In this document: positions 1-10,665 of the stretch, in pieces
Numbering within the stretch: the stretch's first letter is position 1
Layout: each line of letters opens with the position of its first letter
Origin: Lichina pygmaea
Lineage: Eukaryota > Ascomycota > Lichinomycetes > Lichinales > Lichinaceae
Length of the DNA: 64,000 bases
Reading direction: 5' to 3'
Assembly (NCBI GenBank): GCA_963422465.1
Contig: OY730170.1
Coordinates: 434,001 to 498,000, forward strand
Position numbers and translations under genes: made by a program
Notes under the pieces: model-generated
Seen by the model: the letters and a program-made list of their open reading frames with translations, nothing else
Database searches by the model: none
What the model was told of the DNA's origin: nothing

Positions 1-63
1 ATAGGACTTTCTGGCAAGGTGTGTGACTTGTGCCAGATATGCAACTGGGCCAGAACTGTGACA
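1..63 (-). repeat. C1 3' LTR, inner end only
   Basis: These 63 bases match the inner end of the 273-bp family C LTR seen whole at 55237-55509 and 62901-63173. About 210 bp of this LTR lies left of the window. Confidence 0.9.
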
Positions 64-78
64 TTACCCCCCTCCTTC
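64..78 (-). other. C1 polypurine tract
   Basis: Read on the minus strand this is a G-rich purine run directly before the 3' LTR, the usual plus-strand primer site. The same run precedes the C2 LTR at 62886-62900. Confidence 0.75.
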
Positions 79-89
79 ACATGGTGAAC

Positions 90-790
90 TCCTGTGAGCC
101 TCAGGCCACTTGTGGGTGTAGTTCTGTGGCTGTGGTTTTCTTGGGTATTTCTCATGGAAGTTGTAGATAGTGTCTTTGGTGTTGTCAAGATACTCAATAG
201 ACTCTTCAGTGGCATCTTCAATTGGCTATCCAGACTATTTGACCAGGTACTTGAACTTCTGTCAAGATATTGCTAGCTTGGAGTCAAAGATTTCTTCAAC
301 CTGGAACTCTTCATCTGTGTCTTGACCAATGACAGGGCCAGAGTGTTCATTTGATTGGCCAGGGATAGGATTAGCAGGTGTCAGACGTAGAAGGGAAACA
401 TGAAAGACAGGGTGGATCTTGAGAGTGTGTGGAAGCTCCAGATGGCAGGCACAGCTTCTGATTGTCTTCAACACCTTGAATAGTCCAATCCACTTGTCAT
501 CAAGCTTTTTGCATGGGTGGTGTGTCCTGATGTTCTTGGTATTCAGCCAAACAAGATCTCTAGTTTGATAGGACAGTGACAGGACTTGATGCAAATTGGC
601 GGTGTGAGCTTGAGCTTCCTGGGATAGTTGGAGTTCAGCTTGCAACTGTTCCAGAATCTGTGTCATTTCTCCAGAGATTTCCATAGCATCTTGGTTGCAG
701 GCTTCACTCATGGGTGTGATGCTGAGCTGTGGATGGAACCCTTTGTTGGCAAAGAACAGTGACATGCCAGAGGAATCAGACTGGGAGTTG
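90..790 (-). pseudogene. C1 integrase C-terminal region and chromodomain (fossil)
   Basis: On the minus strand this region carries the integrase C-terminal domain (the stretch around ...HPVFHVSLLRL) and then a chromodomain-like segment beginning EEFQVEEIFDSK. In chromoviruses this domain binds marked histone tails and steers insertion. No antisense gene is present here, unlike families A and B. Broken. Confidence 0.75.
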
Positions 791-1430
791 TTCTGCGTGA
801 ACTCTGCCAGAGGAAGCTATTGGACCCAGTCATCTTGGAGATAGTTGACATAGGATCTCAGATAGTGTTCAAGCTCCTGATTCTCTTGTTCTGTCTGACC
901 ATCTGTCTCTGGGTGGTGTCCTGAGGATAGTCGTAGCATGACATCAAGATGGGCACAGAGTGCTTTCCAGAATAAGCTGACAAACTGACCTCCTCTGTCT
1001 GAGACAATACTCCTGGGCAAGCCATGGGTACAGACAACAAACTGGATGAACATCCAGACAAGATGTGAGGTTGTTATCTCAGCACATGGCACAAAGTGGT
1101 GTTCTTTGGTGAGATAGTCAGTGATGACCCAGATGTGCTTGGCACCAGGGAAGCAGGCATCTCTTGACTTGGGCAAGTCAGTAATAAAATCCATAGCCAG
1201 ATCCTGCCAACATTGCTGAGGTATAGGAAGAGACAGCAGCTCTCCTTGGTGATCACAGGCAGGCTTTGCTTGAGAGCAGACATGACAATTCCTGATGTAC
1301 TACTGTATGATGTTCACCATCTTTGGCCAATAGTACCAACAAGACAGAAGATTGTGGGTCTTGGTAATCCCAGTGTGGCCAGCTATTGCTTGGTTATGGA
1401 CTTCTTGGAACAGGTGTAGGTGTAGCTTAT
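791..1430 (-). pseudogene. C1 integrase catalytic core (fossil)
   Basis: The minus strand encodes MDFITDLPKS, then ITDYLTK, VSDRGGQF and HPETDGQTEQ, the D, D and E blocks of a Ty3 integrase. The zinc-binding HHCC region lies upstream toward 1430. Broken. Confidence 0.85.
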
Positions 1431-1449
1431 TGTTCTCAGGGATCCAGAG

Positions 1450-2535
1450 TCAGTTCTTGTAGAAGAGATAGTTATTTTCCAAGCCGCAGTCTGAGAGAGA
1501 CACTTCTTGACTGTGCCTGACACTATCCCTTAGCATCTGTGACACTGTTGCCACTGGATCACCTTCAGCAAGGTTGTTATAGGCAGCTTGGATGATGTCT
1601 GAAAAAGGTGCAGTATCAGGTTCAGTGTCAACTGGTGCAGCTTCTGAACATCTCAGGATCTGGATGGGCTTGACTTGAACCTCTGAATGTGCAAGATTCT
1701 TGGGCTTGAGAACAACTTGCTCCATGAAGTCTTGACAGGGATCACTGTCTGACAGGAGGTCTTGGGAACATCAAGTGAGAGTGTCAGCCTTGCACTGACT
1801 GCCTGGACAGTAGCTGATCTTGAAATTGAAGTGTGACAAGAACTTGCTCCAACAGACTTGACGGTGGGAAAGGCACTTTGACAACATGAAGTACTCCAAG
1901 TTCTTATGATCAGAGATCACCTTGACAGGTTCTGGAGATTCTTCAAGCTCTACTCGCCATTCTTCAAAGACACAGACAATTGCCAGCAACTCTTTGTTGT
2001 AGATCTTGTAGTTACATTCTGCCAGCAGGTGGTGGTGTGACAAGAAGGTAACAGAGTGTAGAACTCCTTCATGATCTGGCTGTGACAGGACAGCACCAGA
2101 GATGTAGTCAGAATTGTCAGTCTCAACAACACACTCCTTCTCCAGATCAAAGTGCTGCAGGATAGGTGCAGTGCTGAATGCCTTCTTGATACTTTCAAAC
2201 AAGCACTGCTCTGGGGTTTCCCACTTGAAGGCAATATTCTTCTTGGTCAGAGCTGTGAGCAGGGATGCAAGCTTGGCAAAGTCTTTGATGAACCAGCAGT
2301 AGAAGTTTGCAAAGGCAATAAAGCTCTGCACTTCCTTGAGACTGGCAGGAGGCTTCCACTCCTTGATAGTGTCAGTCTTGGCTGAGTCCATGCTCACAGA
2401 TCTGGGTCAGCTGTCTTCAGTGGCAGACTGAATGATGAGGCCAAGGTACTTGACTTGATGCACTTCAAAGTCACACTTGGAGATGTCAACTTGCAGGCTT
2501 GCATCTTGTAGTCGACTGAGAACAAGTTTGACGTG
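1450..2535 (-). pseudogene. C1 RNase H and 3' part of reverse transcriptase (fossil)
   Basis: An open stretch at 1771-2397 (minus) carries the RT connection (SFIAFANFY) and an RNase H domain with VVETDNSDY and a downstream SDHKNLEYF block. 1450-1725 is the linker to integrase. The RT is cut at 2535 by A1 and resumes at 46390. Confidence 0.82.
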
Positions 2536-2966
2536 TGTTGCAGTCTGTACCGTACTGTCCTATCCGAGTATAGGATTAGGGCAAGATGTGGAAGGCGGGT
2601 TGGTTCTCACAGGAGAGGAGTGTCAAGGAGTGTGAAAGAGTTTGGTGGAACATGGTGGTGATGACACCTGATCAGTGGCTTCGTACAAGATTGTATTGAA
2701 GTAGATCTAGTTGTCTGGATCACAACATGAGTTGAAGATGATTATTCCATAAGGGAACTATCACCGGACTATATAGTGCTCAGTCCGTGAGCTCAGTGAG
2801 CTCTGCTCACTTTGCTCACGTATATGCGTGCTGCGGCAAGCAACCCCTGGTCAGTCTTGCTGGTCACGTGACTGCTTCCTGTGTTATGCTGCCTGGTACT
2901 TCTGTCCAGTATCCTGTCTGCTGCTTTCTGTGAGTATAAAGACTGTGTTCCTCCTGGGTTGTAACA
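2536..2966 (-). repeat. A1 3' LTR (beta type)
   Basis: 431 bp, same length as the partner at 45954-46384. It begins TGTTGCAGTC and ends GTAACA on the plus strand. It carries the shared CTATATAG box and a GTCACGTGAC palindrome near 2865. Confidence 0.92.
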
Positions 2967-3009
2967 CTATCCTCCTCTCCATCTTTCATTGTCTTGATGA
3001 AACTTGGTC

Positions 3010-3510
3010 ATGTCTCCAAAGTCATGTGTGACTGTTAGCTGAACTCAGCTTGCTGCTCAAATCTGCGATCAGGATTTTGTTTCACGTACACCCTGCAATT
3101 TTTGTGTTTTCCGTGGTCGTCCGTGCTTCCAGATGCCAGGAGAAGACAATAAGTTAAAATGTACTGTGTGCACTCAGTGCGGGAGGTCTTGTGTCTCTGT
3201 GTCCTGGGAATCTCTGAACATATCCTGGGACAACCTTTGTGAGGATGTGGCCACTGAAGAGGTAACACATGATGCACTTTTTGAACAGCTTGCTGTGGTG
3301 CAAGTTTGTCTGTCTCAGAAGTGAAAGATGTTGGAAGGTGCTGAGGTCTGTGCAAGGCAGAAGCTTCAGTGTCTGGTGAAAGAGATGGAGTCAGATGGCA
3401 AGGATTTGACTTGATCAGTCATTGATGTGTCCTTTCTGCAGGCCAAGCTGTTCAGTCCTGCTTCTGCTAAAACTGTCGCAGAAGAAGCTGGCAGTTCACG
3501 AGGTTCTTGA
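3010..3510 (+). pseudogene. A1 antisense Zn2Cys6 gene (fossil)
   Basis: Start and end align with the 501-nt antisense gene of A3 (33622-34122) and A4 (7503-8003). The central part still encodes ...NKLKCTVC...GRSCVSVSWESLN. Broken in this copy. Confidence 0.75.
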
Positions 3511-4800
3511 GTGGTTCCCAGGTATTCTCCAAGTCTGGGTATCCTTTCCACTTGACAAGGTATTGCTGACTTTTCCTAGCCAGAATCTGTTCAACTTTGA
3601 ACTCTTGTTCTTCTTCAGGTTGGTAATGAAATATCTCCTGCAAGGGTGTGCTCTGGTCGGCTGGTTTAATCATTGATATATGAAAGTTTGAATGGACTCT
3701 GGCATCTCTTGGTAGTCATATCTTGATGTTGACTGGTCCTGTTTTCTCTTTGACTGAAAATAGTCTGACCTTGATATTGTCAAGTTTCTTCATCTTTGGC
3801 TTTTTTGTTTTCTAATTTTTTGTGAGGAGGTAGACTTTATCCCCCTTCTTTAGCTGAGGTGCTATTTTTGATTTTTTGTCTATTTGACACTGTATTTTTT
3901 CTGAGGTCTCTTGAAGGTAGTGCCTCATCATTGTGTGTGTTTGTCGCAGGAGCTTGTCATGTCAGAGTGCTTTCTCTGTGTTTGGTGAAGCTCTGCTTAG
4001 TATTCTGATGTTCGCATGTTGTCTAAAATTGGCAAAGAATAGTGATTCCTTTGTTGAGTCTGATCTGTGCTGGTTGATTGCCAGCTGTGCCACCAGTAAT
4101 AACTGTACCCAATTGCTGTGGGTCTGGTTGATGTAATACTGCAAATAAGTCTCCAGGACTTGGTTTGCTTGCTCTGTCTGGCTGTCAGTTCATGGGTGAT
4201 AGGCCGTAGACATTTTGAGTTTTGTTCCCATGGCTGCACTGATTGTCTTCCAGTAGTTGGACATGAAGAGTTTGTCTCTGTCTGTAATGATCATGATTGG
4301 AACTCTGTAGTCTCTGACCAATCTGTCCAGTAAGAGGTGTCCCAACTGTTCTGCTGTGTGGGTCTCCTTGAATGGTACCACTATCAGATATTTTGTGAAT
4401 CTGTCCACTATCACTATAATCAAGTTGTAGGTGATTCCTGTGACTGGGTCTTTGGACTTGGGTAGCTTCATGATAAAGTCTATTGACAAATCTTCCCACA
4501 GGCCTCTTGGTATCATGTTCAGGTGTCCTTCTCCATATAGCTTGTGTCTTCCATGCTTGTTTTTCTGGCATAGTAGACATTTGTTGATGTAGCTTGTGAC
4601 ATGTTGTCAGAGATTGATGACATTGTTCCCTGCCTATTGGATAAGGTCTGTGGTTTTGGTGATTCCTGGGTGACTATGTGCTGGGTTGTTGTGGTAGTTC
4701 CTTATTAATTCTTCAGTGTCTTCTGCTGTGAGCTTGTTAATCTGTGGTCAAGGTACCAGGTTTCCTTGCTGGTCCTGCTGTAAGATTGTTCCTTGGTGTT
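3455..4800 (-). pseudogene. A1 integrase and chromodomain (fossil)
   Basis: Minus-strand segments 3467-3673 (chromodomain, [19 protein letters not shown]), 3962-4144 (C-terminal domain) and 4190-4516 (catalytic core with FIMKLPKSKDPVTG and ITDRDKLFMS) follow the family A order. The chromodomain is beta type, as in A3. Broken. Confidence 0.82.
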
Positions 4801-5098
4801 CATCATCTTCCATGTGGTCTTTTCATCAGCTTAGTGTGTCTGCTCTCCCATTGTCTTGTCCAGGGGTGTACAAGATCTTGAACTTGTGTTACCCTAGAAG
4901 TTCAGCCTATCTGACTTGTTGTCTGTTCAGCTTCTTGGTTGTTGTGAACATTGTCAGATTCTTGTGGTCTGTGAGAATAGTGAGTTCAGAACTGCTTTCT
5001 GTGTACACTCTCCAGTGTTTGAGTGCGTTGACAACTGCCAGTAGCTCTTTGTTGTGGATATTATAGTTCTGTTCTGCTTGTGTCATTTTCCGTGAGTA
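4801..5098 (-). pseudogene. A1 RNase H, 3' part (fossil)
   Basis: Encodes [19 protein letters not shown] and TDHKNLTMF on the minus strand. It is cut at 5098 by LINE1 and resumes at 23248. Confidence 0.82.
5086..5098 (+). repeat. LINE1 target-site duplication, left copy
   Basis: TTTTCCGTGAGTA here and TTTTCTGTGAGTA at 23235-23247 are 13-bp direct repeats with one transition. They bracket LINE1 and rejoin A1's RNase H reading. Confidence 0.88.
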
Positions 5099-5482
5099 AC
5101 TCTTCCCAGAACCACGCTGTTCAAGGACTATCACTTTTGGCAAAGACAGCATTTTGTCATATGTTCTGGAAAACAGCTGACATCCTGTCCTGACCCACCC
5201 AAACCTTAAGGTGAAAACCCATCACCTTTGAGAATCACACCTGATTGTCAAAAGTTGTGATCTTGGGATCCATGATCTGTTTCTTCAACAACCAGCAATC
5301 CAGCCACAACCAGAGAGAGAGTCTCAGGATAAGAGGAATAGTTAGAGTCTGACTGACTCTGGAGCTAGCAGAGTTCTTGACTCAAGGAAAGTCTAGATAG
5401 GGGGTCTGGTCCCTAGTCTAGGCAAATACTCCTAGCTTTACCCAGAGCTTAGTTGGAATAAGCTGCCCAGGAAAGCCTAGTC
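5099..5482 (+). other. LINE1 5' untranslated region
   Basis: No open frame of note. A 13-bp direct repeat GGGGTCTGGTCCC occurs at 5401-5413 and 5485-5497, 84 bp apart. An in-frame TAA at 5459-5461 closes the frame upstream of ORF1. An internal promoter is expected here in a LINE, but I see no specific motif for one. Confidence 0.55.
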
Positions 5483-6860
5483 TTGGGGTCTGGTCCCAGG
5501 ACTAGATTATTACTGCTGGGAAACCAGGTGACTCCTCTCCCTCTGGCACTACTTCACAGACTGGAAACAGTTGACCTGTGCCAAGCAAGCTCCACTATAG
5601 CACTAAAAAAGAAAAAACCCACTTCTTTAGAAACCAATCCCAGAGCACCACTAGCTACACCAGCTTCCAGTCTCTCTAACACTCAAGCTAGTTCTCCCAC
5701 CACTGAAAGTACTATACAGAAAGACTGGGAACTTCTTAACTCCTGGCTAAAAACCCAAACAGTTCCAGAACCAGTCAGAAAAAGCTGGGAGAACCTCAAG
5801 CAAAAACTCTCTGCAGAGCTGCAGACTAGCACTGTCCAGTCTCTACCCTCTGGTATTACCAACAAGATTATCCAGGAACTTGAAAACCTCAACAAACGTC
5901 TAGATAGACAAGAGGCAAAACTATCTTATGCACAGGCAGCTGCAAAAACTTCCTCTGCTCAAATTCCACTAGCTTCCAGAATTCTCAAAGAGGTTCTGGT
6001 ACACCCTGGGCACCAGACTCCAGACATGGCCAACAGAACCCATGTCCAGCTCTTCCAAGCCCTCCAAGACAGACTCCCAAGCTCTTATAACAAACAGATC
6101 AGGGCAGTGAGAAAACTCCCATCAGGGGATATTCTTATTCACACAGAGAGCCAGGAAACTAAGCTTTTTCTGGAAAAGGATTCCTCCTGGACTGCAACTA
6201 TCTTCAACACAAAGGCAATAGTCCAGCCCAAGAGATTCCCAGTTCTGGTTCATGGAGTCAGAACAGCAGATATCCAGCCAGAGAATCTGGAGGACACCTG
6301 CAAAAAAATCCAGACTAGCAACCTTTCTCTTGGCAAACAGATCACTATTCTGAGAGCATATTGGTCCAAGAAATCCATAGCTCAAAAGAAACAGGTCACC
6401 TCTCTTCACCTGGATCTCTCTACTCCCCAACAGGCCAATCTTCTTATTGAGAATAGACTAGTGCTGGGACACAGACTACATGAAGTGGAACCCTTCCTGG
6501 CAAATACAGTTATTGCACAATACTTCAAGTGCTTTAGCTATGGCCACCAAGCTCATGCCTGCAGGAACAGAACTGCCTGTGGAGTATGTGGTGGACAACA
6601 TAAGAGGAGAGCATACCCAATTCCTGAAAACTTGCTGAAACCAAAATGCTGCAATTGCCAGGGATCTCACCCAGCCTGGGCTAGCACATGCCCAGTACAC
6701 CAGGAAGCAGCCATGAAAGCCAGGGAAGCTTGGATTTCACACCCAGGGAAGTATGAGATCCCAATCTCTACATCTCTGACACCAGTACCCCAATCTCCAG
6801 CTACATCTTTCTCTTTCTCCCAGCCACTCCCAGGGGGGAAAAAACGTAAAACAGCTGAGC
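5483..6860 (+). pseudogene. LINE1 ORF1 (Gag-like RNA-binding protein), main part
   Basis: This encodes the nucleic-acid-binding protein of a Tad-like LINE, which packages element RNA. The frame is open from 5462. The first codon of the open stretch that looks like an initiator is a TTG at 5483; no ATG occurs until about residue 182, so the true start is lost or non-ATG. The N-terminal third is Ser/Thr/Lys-rich. A segment with SYAQAAAK near residue 150 precedes the conserved core. Three zinc knuckles follow near residues 350-410. In the first (CFSYGHQAHAC) the second Cys is Tyr, in the second (CGVCGGQHKRRAY) the last Cys is Tyr, and the third (CCNCQGSHPAWASTC) is intact. Both changes are G-to-A type. 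A4 interrupts the frame at 6860; ORF1 continues at 13404. Confidence 0.85.
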
Positions 6861-7197
6861 TGTTGCGGTCTGTACCGTACCGTCCTATCCGAGTATAGGA
6901 TTAGGGCGAGAGGTGGAAGGCGGGTTGGTTCTCGCAGGAGAGGAGTGTCAAGGAGTGCGAAGGGGTTTGGTGGAATGTGGTGGTGGTGACACCTGATCAC
7001 GGCTTTGTACAAAGGATTGTATTGAAGTAGATCTAGTTGTCTGGATCACAACATGAGTTGAAGACGATTGTTCCATAAGGGAACTATCACCAGACTATAT
7101 AGTGCTGGCCTGTCAAGACAATCAAGATTGTCTTGACAGTCTTGACGTCAAGACGGGTGAGATTGTCTTGACAGTCCCACCATGTTATGCACCCTGC

Positions 7198-7333
7198 GTC
7201 AAGACTGGTGAGATTGTCTTGATGCTTCATGCATCATGCGTCGAGACTGGTAAGATTGTCTTGATGCTTCATGCATCATGTGTTGAGACTGGTGAGATTG
7301 TCTTGATGCTTCATGCATCATGCGTCGAGACTC
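7198..7333. repeat. 42-bp tandem repeats in U3 of the alpha LTR
   Basis: About three units of 42 bp, each with GATGC/GCATC inverted arms around ATGCAT and outer TCTTGA/TCAAGA arms. Unit number varies between copies. Because 42 is a multiple of three, one frame stays open across the array. Confidence 0.85.
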
Positions 7334-7423
7334 CTGTGTGTGTCTCGACAGTCACGTGACCCCTTGTTGGTTGGTCACTTGACTTCCATGGTGTCCTCTT
7401 GCCTGGCCCGCGGCCTGATTGCC

Positions 7424-7429
7424 TATAAA
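7424..7429 (+). promoter_or_regulatory. TATA box for the antisense gene in the alpha LTR
   Basis: TATAAA lies 79 bp before the ATG of the antisense gene at 7503 and points toward it. The same box is at 48622-48627 in A5. The beta LTR has an unrelated-looking but equally placed TATATAAA (34192-34199, minus). Confidence 0.6.
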
Positions 7430-7502
7430 TGAGTGGCTCCCATCCCTGGGTTGTAACACTACCCTCCTCTCCTTCATTCATTGTCCTGATGAATTCTTGA
7501 GT

Positions 7503-8003
7503 ATGTCTGCAAAATCACGTGCCTCTGCTTACCAAAACCAACTGGCAGCCCAGATCTGTGATCATAACTTCGTGTCACTTGCTCTGTGTGACTTCTGTGT
7601 TTTGAACCACAAGCCCTGCTTCCGAATGTCTGACGACAACAATAAGTTGAAGTGCGCTGAGTGCACTTGTCGGGGAAAGTCCTGTGTATCACTTTCTTGG
7701 GAGTCGCTGAACATGACTCGGGATAACCTTCGCGAGGATTTGGCTGTTGATGAGGCCAAGCGGGATGCTCTTGTCGAGCAGCTTGCCGAGCTGCAGGCTT
7801 GTGTGTCCCGAAAGCGAAAGGTTCTTGAGGGTGCTGAGGGTCAAGCAAAGAAGAAGCTCCAATGCCTTGTTGCTGAAATGGAGGCGGATGGTGAAGACTT
7901 GTCGGCGACAGTCATTGATGCGTCTGCGCTGCAGGCTGAGCTGTTCAGTCCTGCTCCTGCCGGAACTGCTGCAGGAGGAGCTGGCAGTTCGCGAGGTTCC
8001 TGA
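7503..8003 (+). CDS. A4 antisense gene: Zn2Cys6 cluster plus coiled-coil protein, 166 aa
   Basis: Open from ATG 7503 to TGA 8003. The ATG at 7503 is chosen because it matches the start in A3 and gives the same length. Six cysteines follow the pattern CX2CX6CX11CX2CX6C (CDFC...KPC, KCAEC...GKSC; about residues 29-61), which fits the fungal Zn(II)2Cys6 binuclear cluster (CX2CX6CX5-12CX2CX6-8C). A Leu/Glu/Arg/Lys-rich stretch (about residues 70-130, EQLAELQACVSRKRKVLEG) looks like a coiled coil, and the C-terminus is Ala/Gly/Ser-rich. The family's clusters bind DNA; that role is inferred here. The gene runs opposite to gag-pol, starts 45 bp from the LTR and overlaps the end of pol. Looks whole. 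Confidence 0.8.
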   Translation: MSAKSRASAYQNQLAAQICDHNFVSLALCDFCVLNHKPCFRMSDDNNKLKCAECTCRGKSCVSLSWESLNMTRDNLREDLAVDEAKRDALVEQLAELQACVSRKRKVLEGAEGQAKKKLQCLVAEMEADGEDLSATVIDASALQAELFSPAPAGTAAGGAGSSRGS

Positions 8004-9300
8004 GTGGCTCCCAGGTATTTTCCAAGTCTGGGTAGTCTTTCCACTTGACAAGGTATCGCTGACCTTTTCTCTTCAGGATCTGTTCGGCCTTGAATTCCTG
8101 TTCTTCCTCTGGTTGGTAATGAAATGTTTCCTGCAAGGGTGTGCTCTGGTCGGCTAATTCGATCATTGAGATGTGAAAGTTTGGGTGTACCTGAGTGTCT
8201 CTCGGTAGTCGCAGTCTGACGTTGACTGGTCCGGTTTTTTCTTCGACTGAAAATAGTCTGACCTTGACATGGTCCAGTTTCTTTGTTCTTGGTTTCTTCA
8301 TTTTCCAATTTCTTGTGAGAAGGTAGACTTTATCCCCCTTCTTTAGCTGAGGTGCTATTTTCGATTTCTTGTCTATTTGACGTTACATTCTTTCTGAGGT
8401 CTCTTGAAGGTAGTGCCTCATCATCGTGTGTGTTTGTCGTAGGAGCTTGTCATGTTGGAGTGCTTTCTCCGTGTTTGGTGAAGCTCTGCTTGGCATCCTG
8501 ATGTTCACATGTTGTCCAAAATTGGCAAAAAATGGTGATTCCTTTGTTGAGTCTGATCTGTGCTGGTTGATTGCCAGCTGTGCCACCGGTAATAACTGTG
8601 CCCAATTGCTGTGGGTCTTGTTGATGTAATGCTGTAAGTAAGTCTCCAGGACTTGGTTCGCTCACTCCGTCTGGCTGTCGGTTCATGGATGATAGGCTGT
8701 AGACATTTTGGGTTTTGTTCCCATGGCTGCACTGATTGTCTTCCAGTAGTTGGATGTGAAGAGTTTATCTCTGTCTGTAATGATTGTGATCGGAACTCCG
8801 TGGTCTCTGACCAATCTGTCCAGTAAGAGGTGTCCCAACTGTTCTGCTGTGTGGATTTCCTTGAATAGTACCGCTATTAGATATTTTGTGAATCTGTCCA
8901 CTATCACCATAATCAAGTCGTAGGTGATTCCTGTGACTGGGTCTTTGGACTTGGGTAGCTTTGTGATGAAGTCCATTGACACGTCTTCCCACAGGCCTTT
9001 CGGTATCGTGTTCGGGTGTCCTTCTCTGTATAGCTTATGTCTTCCATGTTTGTTTTTCTGGCATAGTAGACACTTGCTGATGTAGTTTGTGACATGTTGT
9101 CAGAGGTTAATGACATTGTTCCCTGCCCGTTGGATAAGGTCTGTGGTCTTGGAGATTCCTGGGTGACTGTGTGCTGGGTTATCATGGTAGTTCCTTATTA
9201 GTTCTTCAGTGTCTTCTGCCGTGAGCTTGTTGATCTGTGGTTGAGGCACCAGGTTTCCTTGCTGGTCCTGCTGTAAGATCGTTCCTTGGCGTTCATCATC
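7945..9300 (-). pseudogene. A4 integrase and chromodomain (fossil)
   Basis: Minus-strand segments encode the alpha-type chromodomain (EQILKRKGQRYLVKWKDYP, 7945-8301 stretch), the integrase C-terminal domain (8383-8586) and the catalytic core (8683-8982). The HHCC region extends to about 9300. Broken. Confidence 0.88.
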
Positions 9301-10640
9301 TTCCATGTGGTTTTTTCGTCGGCTTAGTGCGTCTGCTCTCCTATTGTCTTGTCCAGGGGTGTACAAGATCTTGAACTTGTGTTGCCCTAGGAGTTCAGCC
9401 TATCTGACTTGCCGTCTGTTCAGCTTCTTGGTTGTTGTGAACGTTGTCAGATTCTTGTGGTCTGTGAGAATAGTGAGTTCAGAACTGCTTTCCGCGTACA
9501 CTCTCCAGTGTTCGAGTGCGTTGACGACTGCCAGTAGCTCTTTATCGTGGATATTATAGTTTTGTTCCGCTTGTGTCATTTTTCGTGAGTAGTAGGCAAC
9601 TGGGTGCCACTTGCTGTCTGCCTGTTGGCATAGACATGCTCCCACTGCCTGATCTGAAGTGTCCATCTTGATTTGTGTCGGTTGGCCTGTCTTGAAGTTG
9701 AGGAGAACTGGTTCCTTGGCGCAAGTGTCCTTGAGCTGTTGGAATGCTTTTTGTTATCTCTCTGTCCACCGGTACTCCACGTCCTTCTTTGTGAGTTCTG
9801 TCAGTGGTGTTGCCATCTGTGAGTAGTTCTTGATGAACTGTCAGTTGAAGTTGGCAAATCCTAGGAAGGCTTGTACTTCCTTAACTGATGTCGGTGTTGG
9901 CCATTGCTGAATCACTTTGATTTTCTCAGGGTCAATCTTGATCCCTTCAATCCCTATGATGTATCCGAGGAATTCAACTTCCAGTTTGTTGAACTCGCAT
10001 TTCTTCAGGTTAAGCTTGAGCCCTGCCTCTTGTAGGCATCGTAGAACATCCTTCACATGTTTGGTATGTTCTTGTTGTGTGTTCGAGTAGACAAGAATGT
10101 TGTCCAGGTAGGTGATAGCTGTTTGGTCCAGGTGTGCTCTGATGATGTTGTTGATCAATGCTTGACATGTTGCTGGTGCGTTTGTGAGTCCGAATAGCAT
10201 AACCAGATACTTGTAGTGTCTGTATCAGGTTCTGAAGGCTGTCTTCCATTCTTCTCCTTTTTTCATGCGTATCAGGTTGTATGCTTCTTTCAAGTCCAGC
10301 TTGGTAAAGATTGTAGCTTGGCTGATCCTGTCTCGCAATTCGTTCGCATTTGGTAGTGGATATCAATTCTTGATGGTAATGTTGTTGAGTTTCCTGTAAT
10401 CCACACAAAGTCGAAGACTTCTGTCTTTCTTCAGTGCAAATAGTATCAGGTATCCTGCTGGCGATTGAGATTCTCGAATGAAACCCTTTTTCAGGTTTTC
10501 CTCCAGGTACTCGCGAAGTACTTGGAGCTCTTTCTCTGATAACTGGTAAATTAGTCCAAATCCTGGCTCTGTCCCTGGTTGCAACTTGATCTCATGATCC
10601 CAAGGTTGGTGCTTAGGCAACACTGCTGTTGTTGTCTCTT
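9301..10640 (-). pseudogene. A4 RT and RNase H (fossil)
   Basis: Minus strand: RT from 10623 down to 9841, then RNase H 9666-9400 with MDTSDQAVGACL and TDHKNLTTF. Broken. Confidence 0.88.
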
Positions 10641-10665
10641 CCTGAAAGAGGTTATCATACCCAGG

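Larger units (their letters stand above)
6861..7458 (-). repeat. A4 3' LTR (alpha type)
   Basis: 598 bp. It contains a 42-bp tandem array (about 7198-7333), CTATATAG at 7095-7102, a GTCACGTGAC palindrome near 7351 and, facing rightward, TATAAA at 7424-7429. Confidence 0.95.

Noticed and set aside
5483-6898. ORF1 of LINE1 as a complete 471-aa gene
   Set aside because: Its last dozen codons are LTR sequence of A4; the true ORF1 continues at 13404.
7102-7359. Open frames with a 14-residue repeated peptide (KTGEIVLMLHASC type) over alpha LTRs, also at 13042, 48302, 54242, 56270 and 62213
   Set aside because: They lie in the 42-bp U3 repeats, whose length is a multiple of three, so one frame stays open by arithmetic. 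No conserved start or domain; LTR sequence rather than a gene.
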